Source: Nocardia terpenica
GTDB lineage: Bacteria; Actinomycetota; Actinomycetes; Mycobacteriales; Mycobacteriaceae
Length of the DNA stretch: 64,000 bases
Assembly: GCF_013186535.1 (NCBI RefSeq)
Contig: NZ_JABMCZ010000001.1
Location: forward strand, 1,364,001-1,428,000
Reading direction: 5' to 3'
The first letter of the stretch is position 1. The number at the start of each line of letters is the position of its first letter. The position numbers were made by a program, and so were the translations under genes. Of this stretch, positions 31,501 through 38,932 are shown in pieces. The notes beneath the pieces are model-generated. The model was not told the DNA's origin, made no database searches, and saw only the letters and a list, made by a program, of their open reading frames with translations.

Positions 31501-34154
31501 CCACCAAGGCGTACAACGAGCTGCTCGACGTGGTCAACAAGCTCAAGACCTCGTTCGGCGACGTCGCCACCGAAATGGGCAAGGTCGCAAAGGGACTCGA
31601 CGACACCAAGACCGCAACCGAGAACGCCAAGCCGAAAGTCGACGATCTCAGCGGCGCAATCGCGACGCTGCAAACCAAGTTCACCGAACATCTCGGCGAG
31701 ACCGGAGCACTCAAAGCGTGGCAGGGCCTGGTCACCGGAATCGACGGCCACGTCAAAAATCTGACCGACACCATCCTGCCGACCCTGACCAAGGCCGTCG
31801 GCGACATGGAGACCAAGTTCTCCTCCGCGCCGACCAACATCACCACCTCATTCGCCGGGGTGAAAAAGGCAGTGGCAGATCCGATCAGCTGGATCATTAC
31901 CACCGCGTTCGTCGCGCTGAAGAACGCCTGGAATTCGGTGCGCACGGTCCTGCCATCGCTGCCGCAGTGGGACGCAGAGCTGACGGGGATCAGCGGCGGC
32001 TACTGGACCGGCGGCATCATCCCCGGCTACACCCCGAACCGGGACACCACCACCATCGCTGTCGGCGGTGGTGAGGCGATCATGCGCCCCGAGTTCACCC
32101 GGGCGGTCGGGTCGGACTGGATCCACGGCATGAACGCCGCGGCCCGCGCTGGCGGCGTGCCCGCAGTCCAGGCTCAGATGGCGGGGACCACGTTCGGTGG
32201 TGCGTTCGCCACCGGCGGCATCGTCGGCTCGATGGAATCGGCCATCAAGGAACGGTTTCCCGGGATGCAGCTCACCTCGGGCTACCGCAACGAGCCCGGT
32301 TCATTTCATTCGACCGGGCAGGCCGGCGACTTCAGCGACGGCACCACCGACACCCCGGCCATGCAAAAGCTGGCGGCGTGGATCGCCTCCAACTTCTTGA
32401 CCAGCACCCGCGAGCTGATCCACTCGCCGTTCAACCACAACATCGACGACTTCACTGATGTCGGTGACGGCATGGCCAGGTTCGGCGCCGACACGATGGC
32501 TCAGCACGTTTCCCACGTGCACTGGGCGTTGGAGAAGGCCCTAGGCGATGTGTCGGGCTCGGTCATGCCTACTGGCGACGGGTCCGCGCTCACCGCGGCG
32601 ACGGGCAAGATTCAGGAGCTGCTGCTCCAGCCCATGGAGAAGGTCAAAGCGCAGATGCCCAAACTGGGCAACTCGGGCATCGAGCAGATCGCTGGAGCTG
32701 CGTTCTCGACCGTCATGGACGCCGTCTCTTCTGCGGTCGGCAAATCGCAGGATGCCGGAGTCACCCCGTTCGACATCAGCGCCGGCGTAGAACAGTGGCG
32801 GCCCAACGTTATCGCAGCGCTCGAGCGCGAAGGCTTCACCGCCGATGAGCGGAACATCCGCCTCACCCTGGCCCAGATCCAGTCCGAGTCCAGCGGCAAC
32901 CCGAACATCATCCAGCAGATCAAGGACGTCAACTCTGGTGGAAACGAAGGCGTCGGCCTGCTTCAGCTGATCCCGGGAACCTTTGCCGCATACCGCAATC
33001 CGTCACTGCCGAACGACCGAACGAACCCGGACGCGAACATCAGCGCCGCGCTGCGCTACTACCGTGCCCGCTACGGCGACGACCTCGGCGCGCAGTGGGG
33101 CCAGGGTCACGGCTACGACCAAGGTGGCTGGTTGCCGCACATGGGTTGGGGCTGGAACATGTCCGGCAAGCCTGAGCCCGTGTTCACCAACGACCAATGG
33201 CAGACCATGGTCAGCCAGCTGAATGCGCTGGCGGGCTCGGTCACAGGGCTTGAGGGCTACACAACGCCCACCGGTCCGGCCTCGTTCGTGGAGATGCTGT
33301 CCAAGGTCATCGGGGCCGCGGCGAAGGCCCTGAAGAAGTCGGCCAAGCTGATCACCAAGCAGCAGGGCAAGCCGAAGCAAACCGATCCGAGCCAGTCCAA
33401 GGACACCAGCGGTGCGAGCGCCAGCAACGGCGGCAGCGGCGCGTCGGGCAAGGCGAACGAGACCGGTACCGGCGCAGGAACTCCCGCGACAGTGGACGCC
33501 GATCAGGGCCTGGTCACCGGCGAGCTGGAGAACGGCGAAACACCGACCGGTGACAGCAACGGCGATATCCAGCCCGAGAACCCGGATCCGAACGCGACCA
33601 CCCCGGTGCTCAACGCCGACGGCACCACGACCGACGAGAACGGGAACACCGAGCAGCCGGCCACGGACACCCCGGCCACGACGGAAGCCCCGGCAAAGTC
33701 CGCGGATCAGCTGGCCGCCGAGGCGTACCAGAAGGCGGCCGAGACCACCCGCGACCCGGCGCACTACCAGGCGATCTGGAGCAAGGCCGGAAGCTCTGCG
33801 ACCAAGGCGATCTGGGACCAGTTCACCAGCGACCTGGGCATCAGCGGCTCCGGATTCCTCTCGCAGGCGTACTCCGCGGCCACCGACTCCGACAACCAGC
33901 TCAACCAGGTCATCAACTACGAGCTGGGCAACCGGGTGCCCGGATACAAGGACGCCCGTGCGGCGCTGGCGAATCCGGGCGCAGCGATCACCACCGCCGC
34001 GCAGCAGGCGAGCGCAAATGCCCAGACCGCGGTGCAGAACGCCCAGAAGGTCGTGGAGGAGCACATCCACTACCACGTCACCAACATCGACGAGGCGCTC
34101 CGCAAGAACGCGTTGCGTCAGCAGCAGAAGGCCGCGGGGTTCATGACCCGCTGA
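25596..34154 (+). CDS. Tape measure protein with two wall-hydrolase domains
   Basis: 2,852 residues, the largest gene here; its length sets the tail length. Long coiled coils fill residues 1-530, a hydrophobic segment lies at about 560-620 (Ala/Gly/Ile-rich), more coiled coil to 900, a Lys-rich linker near 1185 and a repetitive Ala/Gln/Ser part near 1350-1450. At about 2210-2310 is a peptidase M15-like domain (SGYRNEPGSFHSTGQAGDFS, then HVSHVHWAL), and at about 2420-2500 a lysozyme-like transglycosylase (LTLAQIQSESSGNPNIIQ, GVGLLQLIPGTF, ALRYYRARYG). Both would open peptidoglycan at infection. The tail after 2550 is low-complexity, ending in a coiled coil. Confidence 0.93.
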   Translation: MSLIAGHVKIAVGADMTDFLKDVERGVKNTPVANEGKNNRDREAAARKQADREGDIAGKARSDADHARSSREREKHLGDELSRIRRDASTEGDLFGRTFAKAWSKAFKDEVRKTTGKGLNVQRILADDLKIKQGKAANTTNAAKNRATGREQIKAQEDRNDQARRAAARAARRADSRAARQERYADEDVRAQKKKTTRTREANDFAEKVAGREKELREALKPAGKRAAKALRGYEAKVEDEIAGAGKLTETTERRAKAWSKAARTQDKLVREAAVAWTSVKKADHAVRQTIRGLAEAEVKGDSAKLSKAQAAFDRTSDAAAASRKRATETQAALVQARKDADKLRDQFRQSVSTKDIDKKAMAKARRDTEAAMRAQMGLVPADGDPNENLRKISQRENALRTKSNGKNRRLSGADYYAINRAKQAAADLDVLEQEAKLLEDRVKTANERVAAASLTKYQVDNDATSSITRRTAAERELKAAILDRDKADTSLKRNVSRTAVARTRYSEASGGLDRRERSNPFLRLTERLDAGTGNWLEELNSKLIYAGRYLSSIGQIATTSAAALAAMGAVNLLPLISSAAQAASALATLPAIITAAGAGIAALAVGGSGIIGAFKAAKDAGESAADVANKQQDAAEKVADTYDSLADARENADRTAVSGARQIASAEKSVQSALDRTKTAQENLNKARENAAEKIRDLNDALRDNSLDERSAALSALKAGQNVIKTAADPNASWIDIAQAQIDAEQASFNLEEVQKNNKKEVDAAAKANKDGIEGDEDVIAARKALVDANGSLVESQQRLKDVAESVAQANEDANKRAERAARNYQNALDDQKRILEKLGNSGLGEQFEKVYKKLSPNAKDLVDQIRALGPEWTQLRKTSQDALTNGLGKAIADVSRKQLPTLSLGLAAINSEINGGIKNSLKVFSEPKSINDFNTFLSNTSGMFRGLSSAATPLTKIFVDLTTAGSAVLPSLGQAINTVATRWSEKIDLKRQTGELNYSINQGIEKMQQLGQVVGNTFGGVRGFFAALRGEGDSMMGSLVQSTARFEEWTKSAEGAAKIQSVFGRVSEILADIRRLVGGIAGLFNALFGDAIQTMGGQTLKVLADVANAFATLATAVMSVTGLGDGLNALLTVLVGFFALRTLTGVFQNLGRTIVGFVKTTEDSSQRVNGLPAADADADGSRDGKKKKKKKGKKNKDDAEGAGGEPGSVLDLALESEAEDSDDKKKTSAEAGSAGGAADGGDDSASSPTADQNDRKKRTPRTPRKSGPSQTQQAQRRRRGRAVRRGQLPKKFEPVTFIPTDSAAGRADEFDTSDIVTGVQGTDGQTPRGGTGTAQPNPAAAQAKADLDSTSGAAKTASESVSRQASTASQAINQQAAAASEATRKQAEGASQAAESQGKRSSKAVQNQADAASRTGRRQAAETAATGRREGASLGSAMGSAARDTANAATNAARSARSGLSGLLSDFKRVWSESHTAAQNSFDRTTNGYDTFQRGVLTRATAMRDTVGRSFDALPGRAASALSSVRSGLSGVVETLGGPWTLAFTAAAAGFSYFTGKLDELNQKEADFKQSIKDHAEFRKTYATDIKSALNNSDGLVDDGVRGTQLGAVKDFRAEIDDQIKGKYSNSDQFWDNLRPSHWIEKQEDYQKRQQFYRDRNKSAKENEDIKGVLDDYSDTEINDAILGTQSRFNEFVAGLKHDGDTDQAVKNATDRLSKLRKEFLDNQSAASRLKDTIDKLRDGNLEASDAVAKLAGELAKQRGNTNIFQNSRAGAFAALDNLKGLQFEDSGGASYTGGNLVNEESANGRALLEAIQAAQTGLDTMASSEIVQALNADPTRNVEAAINTAEAKTRTLLAGYQAQIGAKTGITDETQLNALLAAYGLDDASLRNLLTAKAGNAAAQNNPLGVPGGLPAVAAPAVGTVPNGQQQPANGQVAPAVDPKTGQPAPAVDPKASQPAAQQQPDLAPTTKAYNELLDVVNKLKTSFGDVATEMGKVAKGLDDTKTATENAKPKVDDLSGAIATLQTKFTEHLGETGALKAWQGLVTGIDGHVKNLTDTILPTLTKAVGDMETKFSSAPTNITTSFAGVKKAVADPISWIITTAFVALKNAWNSVRTVLPSLPQWDAELTGISGGYWTGGIIPGYTPNRDTTTIAVGGGEAIMRPEFTRAVGSDWIHGMNAAARAGGVPAVQAQMAGTTFGGAFATGGIVGSMESAIKERFPGMQLTSGYRNEPGSFHSTGQAGDFSDGTTDTPAMQKLAAWIASNFLTSTRELIHSPFNHNIDDFTDVGDGMARFGADTMAQHVSHVHWALEKALGDVSGSVMPTGDGSALTAATGKIQELLLQPMEKVKAQMPKLGNSGIEQIAGAAFSTVMDAVSSAVGKSQDAGVTPFDISAGVEQWRPNVIAALEREGFTADERNIRLTLAQIQSESSGNPNIIQQIKDVNSGGNEGVGLLQLIPGTFAAYRNPSLPNDRTNPDANISAALRYYRARYGDDLGAQWGQGHGYDQGGWLPHMGWGWNMSGKPEPVFTNDQWQTMVSQLNALAGSVTGLEGYTTPTGPASFVEMLSKVIGAAAKALKKSAKLITKQQGKPKQTDPSQSKDTSGASASNGGSGASGKANETGTGAGTPATVDADQGLVTGELENGETPTGDSNGDIQPENPDPNATTPVLNADGTTTDENGNTEQPATDTPATTEAPAKSADQLAAEAYQKAAETTRDPAHYQAIWSKAGSSATKAIWDQFTSDLGISGSGFLSQAYSAATDSDNQLNQVINYELGNRVPGYKDARAALANPGAAITTAAQQASANAQTAVQNAQKVVEEHIHYHVTNIDEALRKNALRQQQKAAGFMTR

Positions 34155-34168
34155 AACCGCAACGCACA

Positions 34169-34192
34169 CAACTGAATACGACAACTGAATAG
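34169..34192 (+). repeat. Start-associated repeat, copies 10 and 11 (tandem)
   Basis: Two exact ACAACTGAATA copies at 34169-34179 and 34182-34192, 13 bases apart, just before the GTG of the distal tail gene at 34206. Confidence 0.72.
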
Positions 34193-34205
34193 GCGGCAAC
34201 CCGCT

Positions 34206-35096
34206 GTGGAAGACAACCGAACGCTGGTCGAGGTGGAAGGCTGCATGGGCAGCTGGTTCACCTTGTCCGGCCCCGGCATGGGCGAGCAGGGCGTGATCCT
34301 GGGTACCGACGTCGACGGTATCTGGGATGCCCCGGTCAAAACCATCTGGACCGAACACGCCCATCAGATCGGCGGCAGCTACGCCGGGCACCGATACCTC
34401 AAGCGCGACATCGTGTTCGGCGTCTGGATCGACGACATCGACACCGGCTCGTGGCAGATCAACGACTCGGAATGGCGCAAGAACTGGGCCTACGATCGCG
34501 ACTCCAAACTGTGGATCACCACCCCTGACTCCGGCCGGCGCTACCTGAACGTGCGGCTGCTCGAACAGCCGAGCTTCAAGCCGGAGAAGGACCCGAACCT
34601 GATCCGCTCGGGCAAGGTCGTGATGACCGTCTGCGCCGGCGATCCCTGGTGGTACGAGGAACAGCCCTACACCGACACCTGGGTGCTGGCCTCGGGTACA
34701 TCGGGGTCCGGGTTCGTCACCATCGACAACCCCACCGATCAGCCGGTGTGGCTGGAGTGGATCCTCCAAGGCGGCGCCCGCTGGACCATCCCGGACTACT
34801 CGTTCGGAGACAACAGCTTTGGACGCGCCGAGGCCGACGCCGCCCGGCGGATCAGGATGCCCAAGCAGAAGCCGGGTCAGACGTTCTGGATCAACACCGA
34901 TCCGTTCGAGGACATGTTGCGCGATCCGGCCGGGTCGCAGGTGTGGTCGCTGATGAACGGCGTGACCTACAACTACGCGATCCCGCCCTACACCAAGGCA
35001 ATTCAGTTGCCGGTGTCGGTGGAGGAAGCCAGCCCGGGTGCGTCGGTGCAGGTGCGGGTCAAGCGCAACTGGTCGCGCCCGTGGGGCCTGGAATGA
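34206..35096 (+). CDS. Distal tail / minor tail protein
   Basis: 296 residues, the first gene after the tape measure. N-terminal beta region with VEVEGCMGSWFTLSG, then HRYLKRDIVFGVWID and a later galectin-like half with WLEWILQGGARWTIPDYSFG, fitting the Dit-like tail tip ring of actinophages. GTG start; the stop overlaps the next ATG. The identification rests on position and build. Confidence 0.78.
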   Translation: MEDNRTLVEVEGCMGSWFTLSGPGMGEQGVILGTDVDGIWDAPVKTIWTEHAHQIGGSYAGHRYLKRDIVFGVWIDDIDTGSWQINDSEWRKNWAYDRDSKLWITTPDSGRRYLNVRLLEQPSFKPEKDPNLIRSGKVVMTVCAGDPWWYEEQPYTDTWVLASGTSGSGFVTIDNPTDQPVWLEWILQGGARWTIPDYSFGDNSFGRAEADAARRIRMPKQKPGQTFWINTDPFEDMLRDPAGSQVWSLMNGVTYNYAIPPYTKAIQLPVSVEEASPGASVQVRVKRNWSRPWGLE

Positions 35097-36736
35097 GCGC
35101 GCCCGCATTCGATTTCGAACTCGAGTACGCGAATTTCGTTGCGCAGAAACAGGACGAGCGCCGCCGCCGTCTCGCGCCGCCGCTGGTGCGGCTGTGGGAC
35201 GGCGACTACAACCTGCGCGGCAAGGTGACTCGGATCCTGTCTGCGGCCATCACCGAGGTCAACAACGACACGGGCATGGCACACCTCGAGCTACCCATGG
35301 ACTACTGGCTGGCCGAGTGGGTCGTCAACGTCGACGGCCGCGACACCTCCAACATCCACCTGACCGTCGACAAAGACGGAATCCGCTGGTCAGGGCGCAT
35401 GGAATCGTTCTCGGTCCGGGTGGCTGACGACGGCACACGGTCACTGGCGATGGCCTTCAAGCACGACTACGAAGAGCTCAAACACATCGTCTGCTACCCA
35501 AACCCGTTCTTGCCCCCCGAATTTCAGTTCCCGCGCTGGTTCTTCCTGTTCGGTCCCTCCCGCTGGGCTCTGAAACTTCTTCTCTTCTTTAATATTTGGC
35601 GCTTGCAAACGCGGGCCTGGACGTTCCTGCCCGACGATCCGCTCGACCCAGCTACCTATGGGCACTTCGATCAGTCGCAGTGGACCATGGTCGTCAAACC
35701 CGACCCGATCGGCCTGGACACCTCGATGCCGGCGCTGGTGATCGCGCGCATGAAGACCGTGCACGACGCCAGCAAGAAGATCGTCGCCGACGCCCAGCTG
35801 ACCTGGACGTTCCGCCGATACCTGCCCGGTGATCCACCGCCGTGGCCGGGCGCGGTGCTGCGTCCGGGCTGCTTGGTGATCGACCTCGAAGACAAGAGCT
35901 CCGCCTACAAGTCGACGTCGTTCTTCGGTGACCTGTTCGGCGGCCTGATCCACGGCGTGCTCGGTATCGACAAGGACGGCCTGGACAAGGGCATCGACAT
36001 CGTCGCCGACCCGAATATCCCGCCGGAGTACTACGACCCCGAATGGCGCGGCACCCTCGCCCAAGCCCCCTGGGTCATCTACCGAGACTCCCCGCACACC
36101 GGAATCCAGACCGCGGACTTCACATTTCGGCCCGCCACCGACGTCGGCGTCATCGCGGGCGGCCACAGCGCCCCGGGCGTGAACGAGGTCATCGGAGCGG
36201 CGATCCAGACCGTAGGTGACCTGATTGCTGCTGCGGTCGTAATCCCGCCGGTTGGTGGGGCTTTGGACCGGCTGCTGGCGCCGCTGTACACGGACGTGCT
36301 GGCCGCGTTCGGCAAGTGGCGATTCCAAAGCCGCGCAAGGAAATTAGGCTACCACTTCTACCATGAAAAGTTTCAGGAAGGAGCTGATCGCGCCTACAGT
36401 CTCGGCTGGTTGCTGGCAATGCGCTCGGGGCAGTGGAGCACCCGCGAAACCACCAGCCACGAGCTGGTCGTCGCCGACGGCGCTCCCTTCCTCATCGGCG
36501 CTCCCGGCTACGGTCACTTCTACCTGGGCGACCGCATCGGCTCCACGATCCGCGGTATGCCCCCCGGTAGAGTGTTCGTCGACCGGGTATCGCAGATCGA
36601 ATTGGCTTGGGACCGCGAGCGGGCACCCAGCTGGAAGATCACCATCGGTCAGCGCGAGATCCAAGACCCCGCTGTCAAGGCGTGGGAGCAGCTGCGCGAA
36701 ATCATCTCCCTCATCCAGGATCTCGGCGTGCTGTGA
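35093..36736 (+). CDS. Baseplate hub / tail-associated minor tail protein
   Basis: 547 residues, of the Gp37-like family found in Rhodococcus and mycobacterial phages. Features: LVRLWDGDYNLRGKVTRI at the N-terminus, a beta region with VDKDGIRWSGRMESFSVRV, a hydrophobic patch WALKLLLFFNIWRL, and a late helix VNEVIGAAIQTVGDLIAAAVV that could insert in membrane or form the hub core. C-terminal IELAWDRERAPSWKITIG is typical of the family. ATG overlaps the previous stop (ATGA). Confidence 0.78.
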   Translation: MSAPAFDFELEYANFVAQKQDERRRRLAPPLVRLWDGDYNLRGKVTRILSAAITEVNNDTGMAHLELPMDYWLAEWVVNVDGRDTSNIHLTVDKDGIRWSGRMESFSVRVADDGTRSLAMAFKHDYEELKHIVCYPNPFLPPEFQFPRWFFLFGPSRWALKLLLFFNIWRLQTRAWTFLPDDPLDPATYGHFDQSQWTMVVKPDPIGLDTSMPALVIARMKTVHDASKKIVADAQLTWTFRRYLPGDPPPWPGAVLRPGCLVIDLEDKSSAYKSTSFFGDLFGGLIHGVLGIDKDGLDKGIDIVADPNIPPEYYDPEWRGTLAQAPWVIYRDSPHTGIQTADFTFRPATDVGVIAGGHSAPGVNEVIGAAIQTVGDLIAAAVVIPPVGGALDRLLAPLYTDVLAAFGKWRFQSRARKLGYHFYHEKFQEGADRAYSLGWLLAMRSGQWSTRETTSHELVVADGAPFLIGAPGYGHFYLGDRIGSTIRGMPPGRVFVDRVSQIELAWDRERAPSWKITIGQREIQDPAVKAWEQLREIISLIQDLGVL

Positions 36737-36738
36737 TG

Positions 36739-36750
36739 AAAACTGAATTA
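36739..36750 (+). repeat. Start-associated repeat, degenerate copy 12
   Basis: AAAACTGAATTA keeps the AACTGAAT core. It stands 15 bases before the GTG at 36765, with AAGGA between, in a gap between genes like the other copies. Confidence 0.45.
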
Positions 36751-36764
36751 AGGAATCAACTTTC

Positions 36765-37205
36765 GTGTACTCGACCTTCGACACCGTCGACTTCAACGAC
36801 CCCGAGCAGCACTTCGCCGCGGCCCTGATCAACGTGCCCGGCCTCGGTCCCGGCGGCGTCGGTATCCCGCCGGCCTGGGCGGCGATCATCTCCAAGCATC
36901 TCGTCGAGATCGGCTACGTGTGGGCGCCATGGCTGGCACGGTTGGCTGACGCCAACGGCAAGATCGACATCAACGATCTGCCCAAGCAGACCAAGAAGCT
37001 GCAACGGCCCATGCGTGGACCGGTCAATGTGTGGAACCCCGCCACCCAGTGGGTACCTATGGACACCCCCGATCCAGAGCTGATCGTGCTTCCCAGCCCG
37101 GACGCCATGACCGTGCAGGAACGCTCGGCCATGCTCGATCTGTTCAAGGCCGGCGGCTACCTACCCGAGCCAGAAGAGCCCACCAACTTCGCCGAAGAGC
37201 TGTAA
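36765..37205 (+). CDS. Conserved actinophage protein (DUF2744-like)
   Basis: 146 residues. The N-terminus FDTVDFNDPEQHFAAALINV, the PPAWAAIISKHLVEIGYVW block and LARLADANGKI resemble a protein family found in tail modules of mycobacteriophages (DUF2744, from memory). Function unknown, probably virion-associated given the position between baseplate and lysis genes. GTG start after AAGGA. Confidence 0.6.
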   Translation: MYSTFDTVDFNDPEQHFAAALINVPGLGPGGVGIPPAWAAIISKHLVEIGYVWAPWLARLADANGKIDINDLPKQTKKLQRPMRGPVNVWNPATQWVPMDTPDPELIVLPSPDAMTVQERSAMLDLFKAGGYLPEPEEPTNFAEEL

Positions 37206-37313
37206 GGCCCGCAGGCGGAGATCAAACATCTACCGTGGCCGAGCAGGGCGGGTGACAATCAGGACTACCGGCGTTGGGGGCGCGGGTTTCCTGATTCGAC
37301 ACGCGTCGCGCAG

Positions 37314-38696
37314 ATGCGCGCGGCTGCGTCTGCCCTGGTGGGAGTTTCCTCGTTGGTTCGCTGCATGCCCCTCAAGCAGGGGACCTACTCGATCGCGTCC
37401 GGATTCGGGCCACGCTGGGGCACCAGCCATCTCGGCCTGGACTTCGCCGCGAATGACGGCACTCCGTTCTACGCCGCCCAATCCGGCACCGTCGCCTACA
37501 TTGGCGCCGCGTCCGGGTTCGGCCAGTGGATCGTGATCGACCACCCAGCCGAATCCGGGGGCGGTACCACGGTCTACGGCCACATGTGGGACGCCGGCGC
37601 GACCGGGCTGAGCCGCGGTGACCGGGTCGAAGCAGGGCAGCTGATCGGCTACGTCGGCTCCAACGGCCAATCCACCGGCCCCCACTTGCATTTCGAGGTG
37701 CATCCCACCGTATGGGCGGCCGGCTCCCAGATCGACCCGCAGCCGTGGCTCTTGGGTGCCACCGAGCCCGGCAGCCCGGAGCCAGAACAACCCCAGGTTG
37801 GAGATCGCGTGCAGACACATTTCGGCATCGACATCGCGTCCTATCAGCGCGGCCTCGACATGGCCCGAGTGAAGGCCGAGGGTTTCGCCTACGTCATCGC
37901 CAAGGCGACCGAGGGCAGCGACTACGTCAACCCCGAATACGTCGCTCAGCGCGATGGAGCACGGGCCAACGGCCTGCTGTTCGCGGCCTATCACTATGTC
38001 CGCGAAGGCATCTCGGCGCGTGAGCAGGTCGACAACTACGCCGCTACCGAGCCGGACCGCGCCATTCCGGTGATGCTCGACGTCGAAGTCGGCTCCGGGG
38101 GAGTCGAACTCACCCGCGCGGTGGTCGACGAGTTCACCGCCCGCGGCTACCGCGTGATCCTGATTTACCTGCCGCGCTGGTTCTGGCACGGCCACATCGG
38201 GCGCCCGGACCTGTCCGGTCTGCCGCCGCTGATGTCCTCGCACTACGTCGACGGCACCGGCTACGCCAGTGAGCTCTACCCCGGCGAGGACCACCCCGGC
38301 TGGAGCGGCTACGGCGGCAACGTCGTAGCGGTCTACCAGTTCTCCGAAAAGGGGCAGGTCGCCGGATACGTACTCGACGTCAATGCGTTCCGTGGCACCC
38401 GCGCGGGACTAGAAGCGCTATTCAGCACACAGGAGGATGACTTGCCTTACTCCCCAGAAGCACTCAAGGCCCTGATCTACGAATGCCTGGCCACCTACGT
38501 CGGCCCCGTCGTCAACGACGTCAAGGACGTTCGTGAACAGCTGTGTGGCGCAGGCCAGCGCGACGCCGGACAGTACGGTGGCTGGCCGCAGCTGGGCAAC
38601 AAGACCGTGGTTGACAAGCTCGCCGAGCTGTCCCCGCCCGAGTGCGCGCGTACCTGCGCGGTCACCGAGTGCCCCAATCGGGTTCCGACCAACTGA
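37314..38696 (+). CDS. Endolysin: M23 peptidase plus GH25 muramidase
   Basis: Degrades host peptidoglycan at lysis. Residues about 30-150 are an M23 zinc endopeptidase (HLGLDFAANDG with its metal ligands, VYGHM, and HLHFEV). Residues about 168-370 are a GH25 muramidase (FGIDIASYQRG, VIAKATEGSDY, MLDVEVG). The last 90 residues, with four Cys, are probably a wall-binding domain. Start uncertain: ATG 37314 lacks a ribosome binding site, TTG 37353 has GGGAG eight bases upstream, and ATG 37365 begins the M23 domain. A second in-frame start at GTG 37809 with GGAG five bases upstream would give GH25 plus C-terminus alone. Confidence 0.88.
   Translation: MRAAASALVGVSSLVRCMPLKQGTYSIASGFGPRWGTSHLGLDFAANDGTPFYAAQSGTVAYIGAASGFGQWIVIDHPAESGGGTTVYGHMWDAGATGLSRGDRVEAGQLIGYVGSNGQSTGPHLHFEVHPTVWAAGSQIDPQPWLLGATEPGSPEPEQPQVGDRVQTHFGIDIASYQRGLDMARVKAEGFAYVIAKATEGSDYVNPEYVAQRDGARANGLLFAAYHYVREGISAREQVDNYAATEPDRAIPVMLDVEVGSGGVELTRAVVDEFTARGYRVILIYLPRWFWHGHIGRPDLSGLPPLMSSHYVDGTGYASELYPGEDHPGWSGYGGNVVAVYQFSEKGQVAGYVLDVNAFRGTRAGLEALFSTQEDDLPYSPEALKALIYECLATYVGPVVNDVKDVREQLCGAGQRDAGQYGGWPQLGNKTVVDKLAELSPPECARTCAVTECPNRVPTN
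37809..38696 (+). CDS. Possible shorter endolysin isoform (GH25 only)
   Basis: In-frame GTG 37809 is preceded by TTGGAG with 5 bases spacing and codes for QTHFGIDIASYQRG, the exact start of the GH25 domain. The product would be about 295 residues with the muramidase and the C-terminal domain. Internal in-frame starts that yield short endolysin forms are known in phages, for instance Ms6. It overlaps the full-length gene, so translation is inferred. Confidence 0.4.
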   Translation: MQTHFGIDIASYQRGLDMARVKAEGFAYVIAKATEGSDYVNPEYVAQRDGARANGLLFAAYHYVREGISAREQVDNYAATEPDRAIPVMLDVEVGSGGVELTRAVVDEFTARGYRVILIYLPRWFWHGHIGRPDLSGLPPLMSSHYVDGTGYASELYPGEDHPGWSGYGGNVVAVYQFSEKGQVAGYVLDVNAFRGTRAGLEALFSTQEDDLPYSPEALKALIYECLATYVGPVVNDVKDVREQLCGAGQRDAGQYGGWPQLGNKTVVDKLAELSPPECARTCAVTECPNRVPTN

Positions 38697-38709
38697 AACA
38701 CCAGTAAGG

Positions 38710-38720
38710 ACAACTGAATA
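38710..38720 (+). repeat. Start-associated repeat, copy 13
   Basis: ACAACTGAATA, exact; its last A begins the ATG of the holin gene. AAGGA stands just before it. Confidence 0.65.
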
Positions 38721-38929
38721 TGGCTGATGTATTTACCCGTGACGGTCTGCTCGACGTCGGCAAGCGGGCGGTGAAGACGTTCGCGCAGTCGCTGGCCGGT
38801 TCGCTGGTGGTGTTCACCGGCGTGCTCGACGCCGATTGGACTGCCAGCGTCAGCGCCGCCGGCCTGGCCGCGCTGATCTCGCTGCTGACCAACGTCGCTG
38901 GCGACCAGCTGGCGGACAAGGTTCGGTAA
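38720..38929 (+). CDS. Holin, r1t-like
   Basis: 69 residues with two hydrophobic segments, AQSLAGSLVVFTGVL and AAGLAALISLLTNVAGD, separated by a short DADWTASVS turn, and a charged C-terminus. This is the build of r1t-type holins that make the membrane lesion timing lysis. Adjacent to the endolysin and the next membrane gene. Confidence 0.82.
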   Translation: MADVFTRDGLLDVGKRAVKTFAQSLAGSLVVFTGVLDADWTASVSAAGLAALISLLTNVAGDQLADKVR

Positions 38930-38932
38930 CTG

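Noticed and set aside
33003..35108. 701-codon minus-strand frame over the tape measure and distal tail genes
   Set aside because: Shadow of two well supported plus-strand genes; composition dominated by Arg, Gly and Val without a fold pattern.
38690..38700. Another start-associated repeat copy (AACTGAAACAC) before the holin
   Set aside because: It overlaps the last codons and stop of the endolysin and lacks the AATA end; judged chance similarity.
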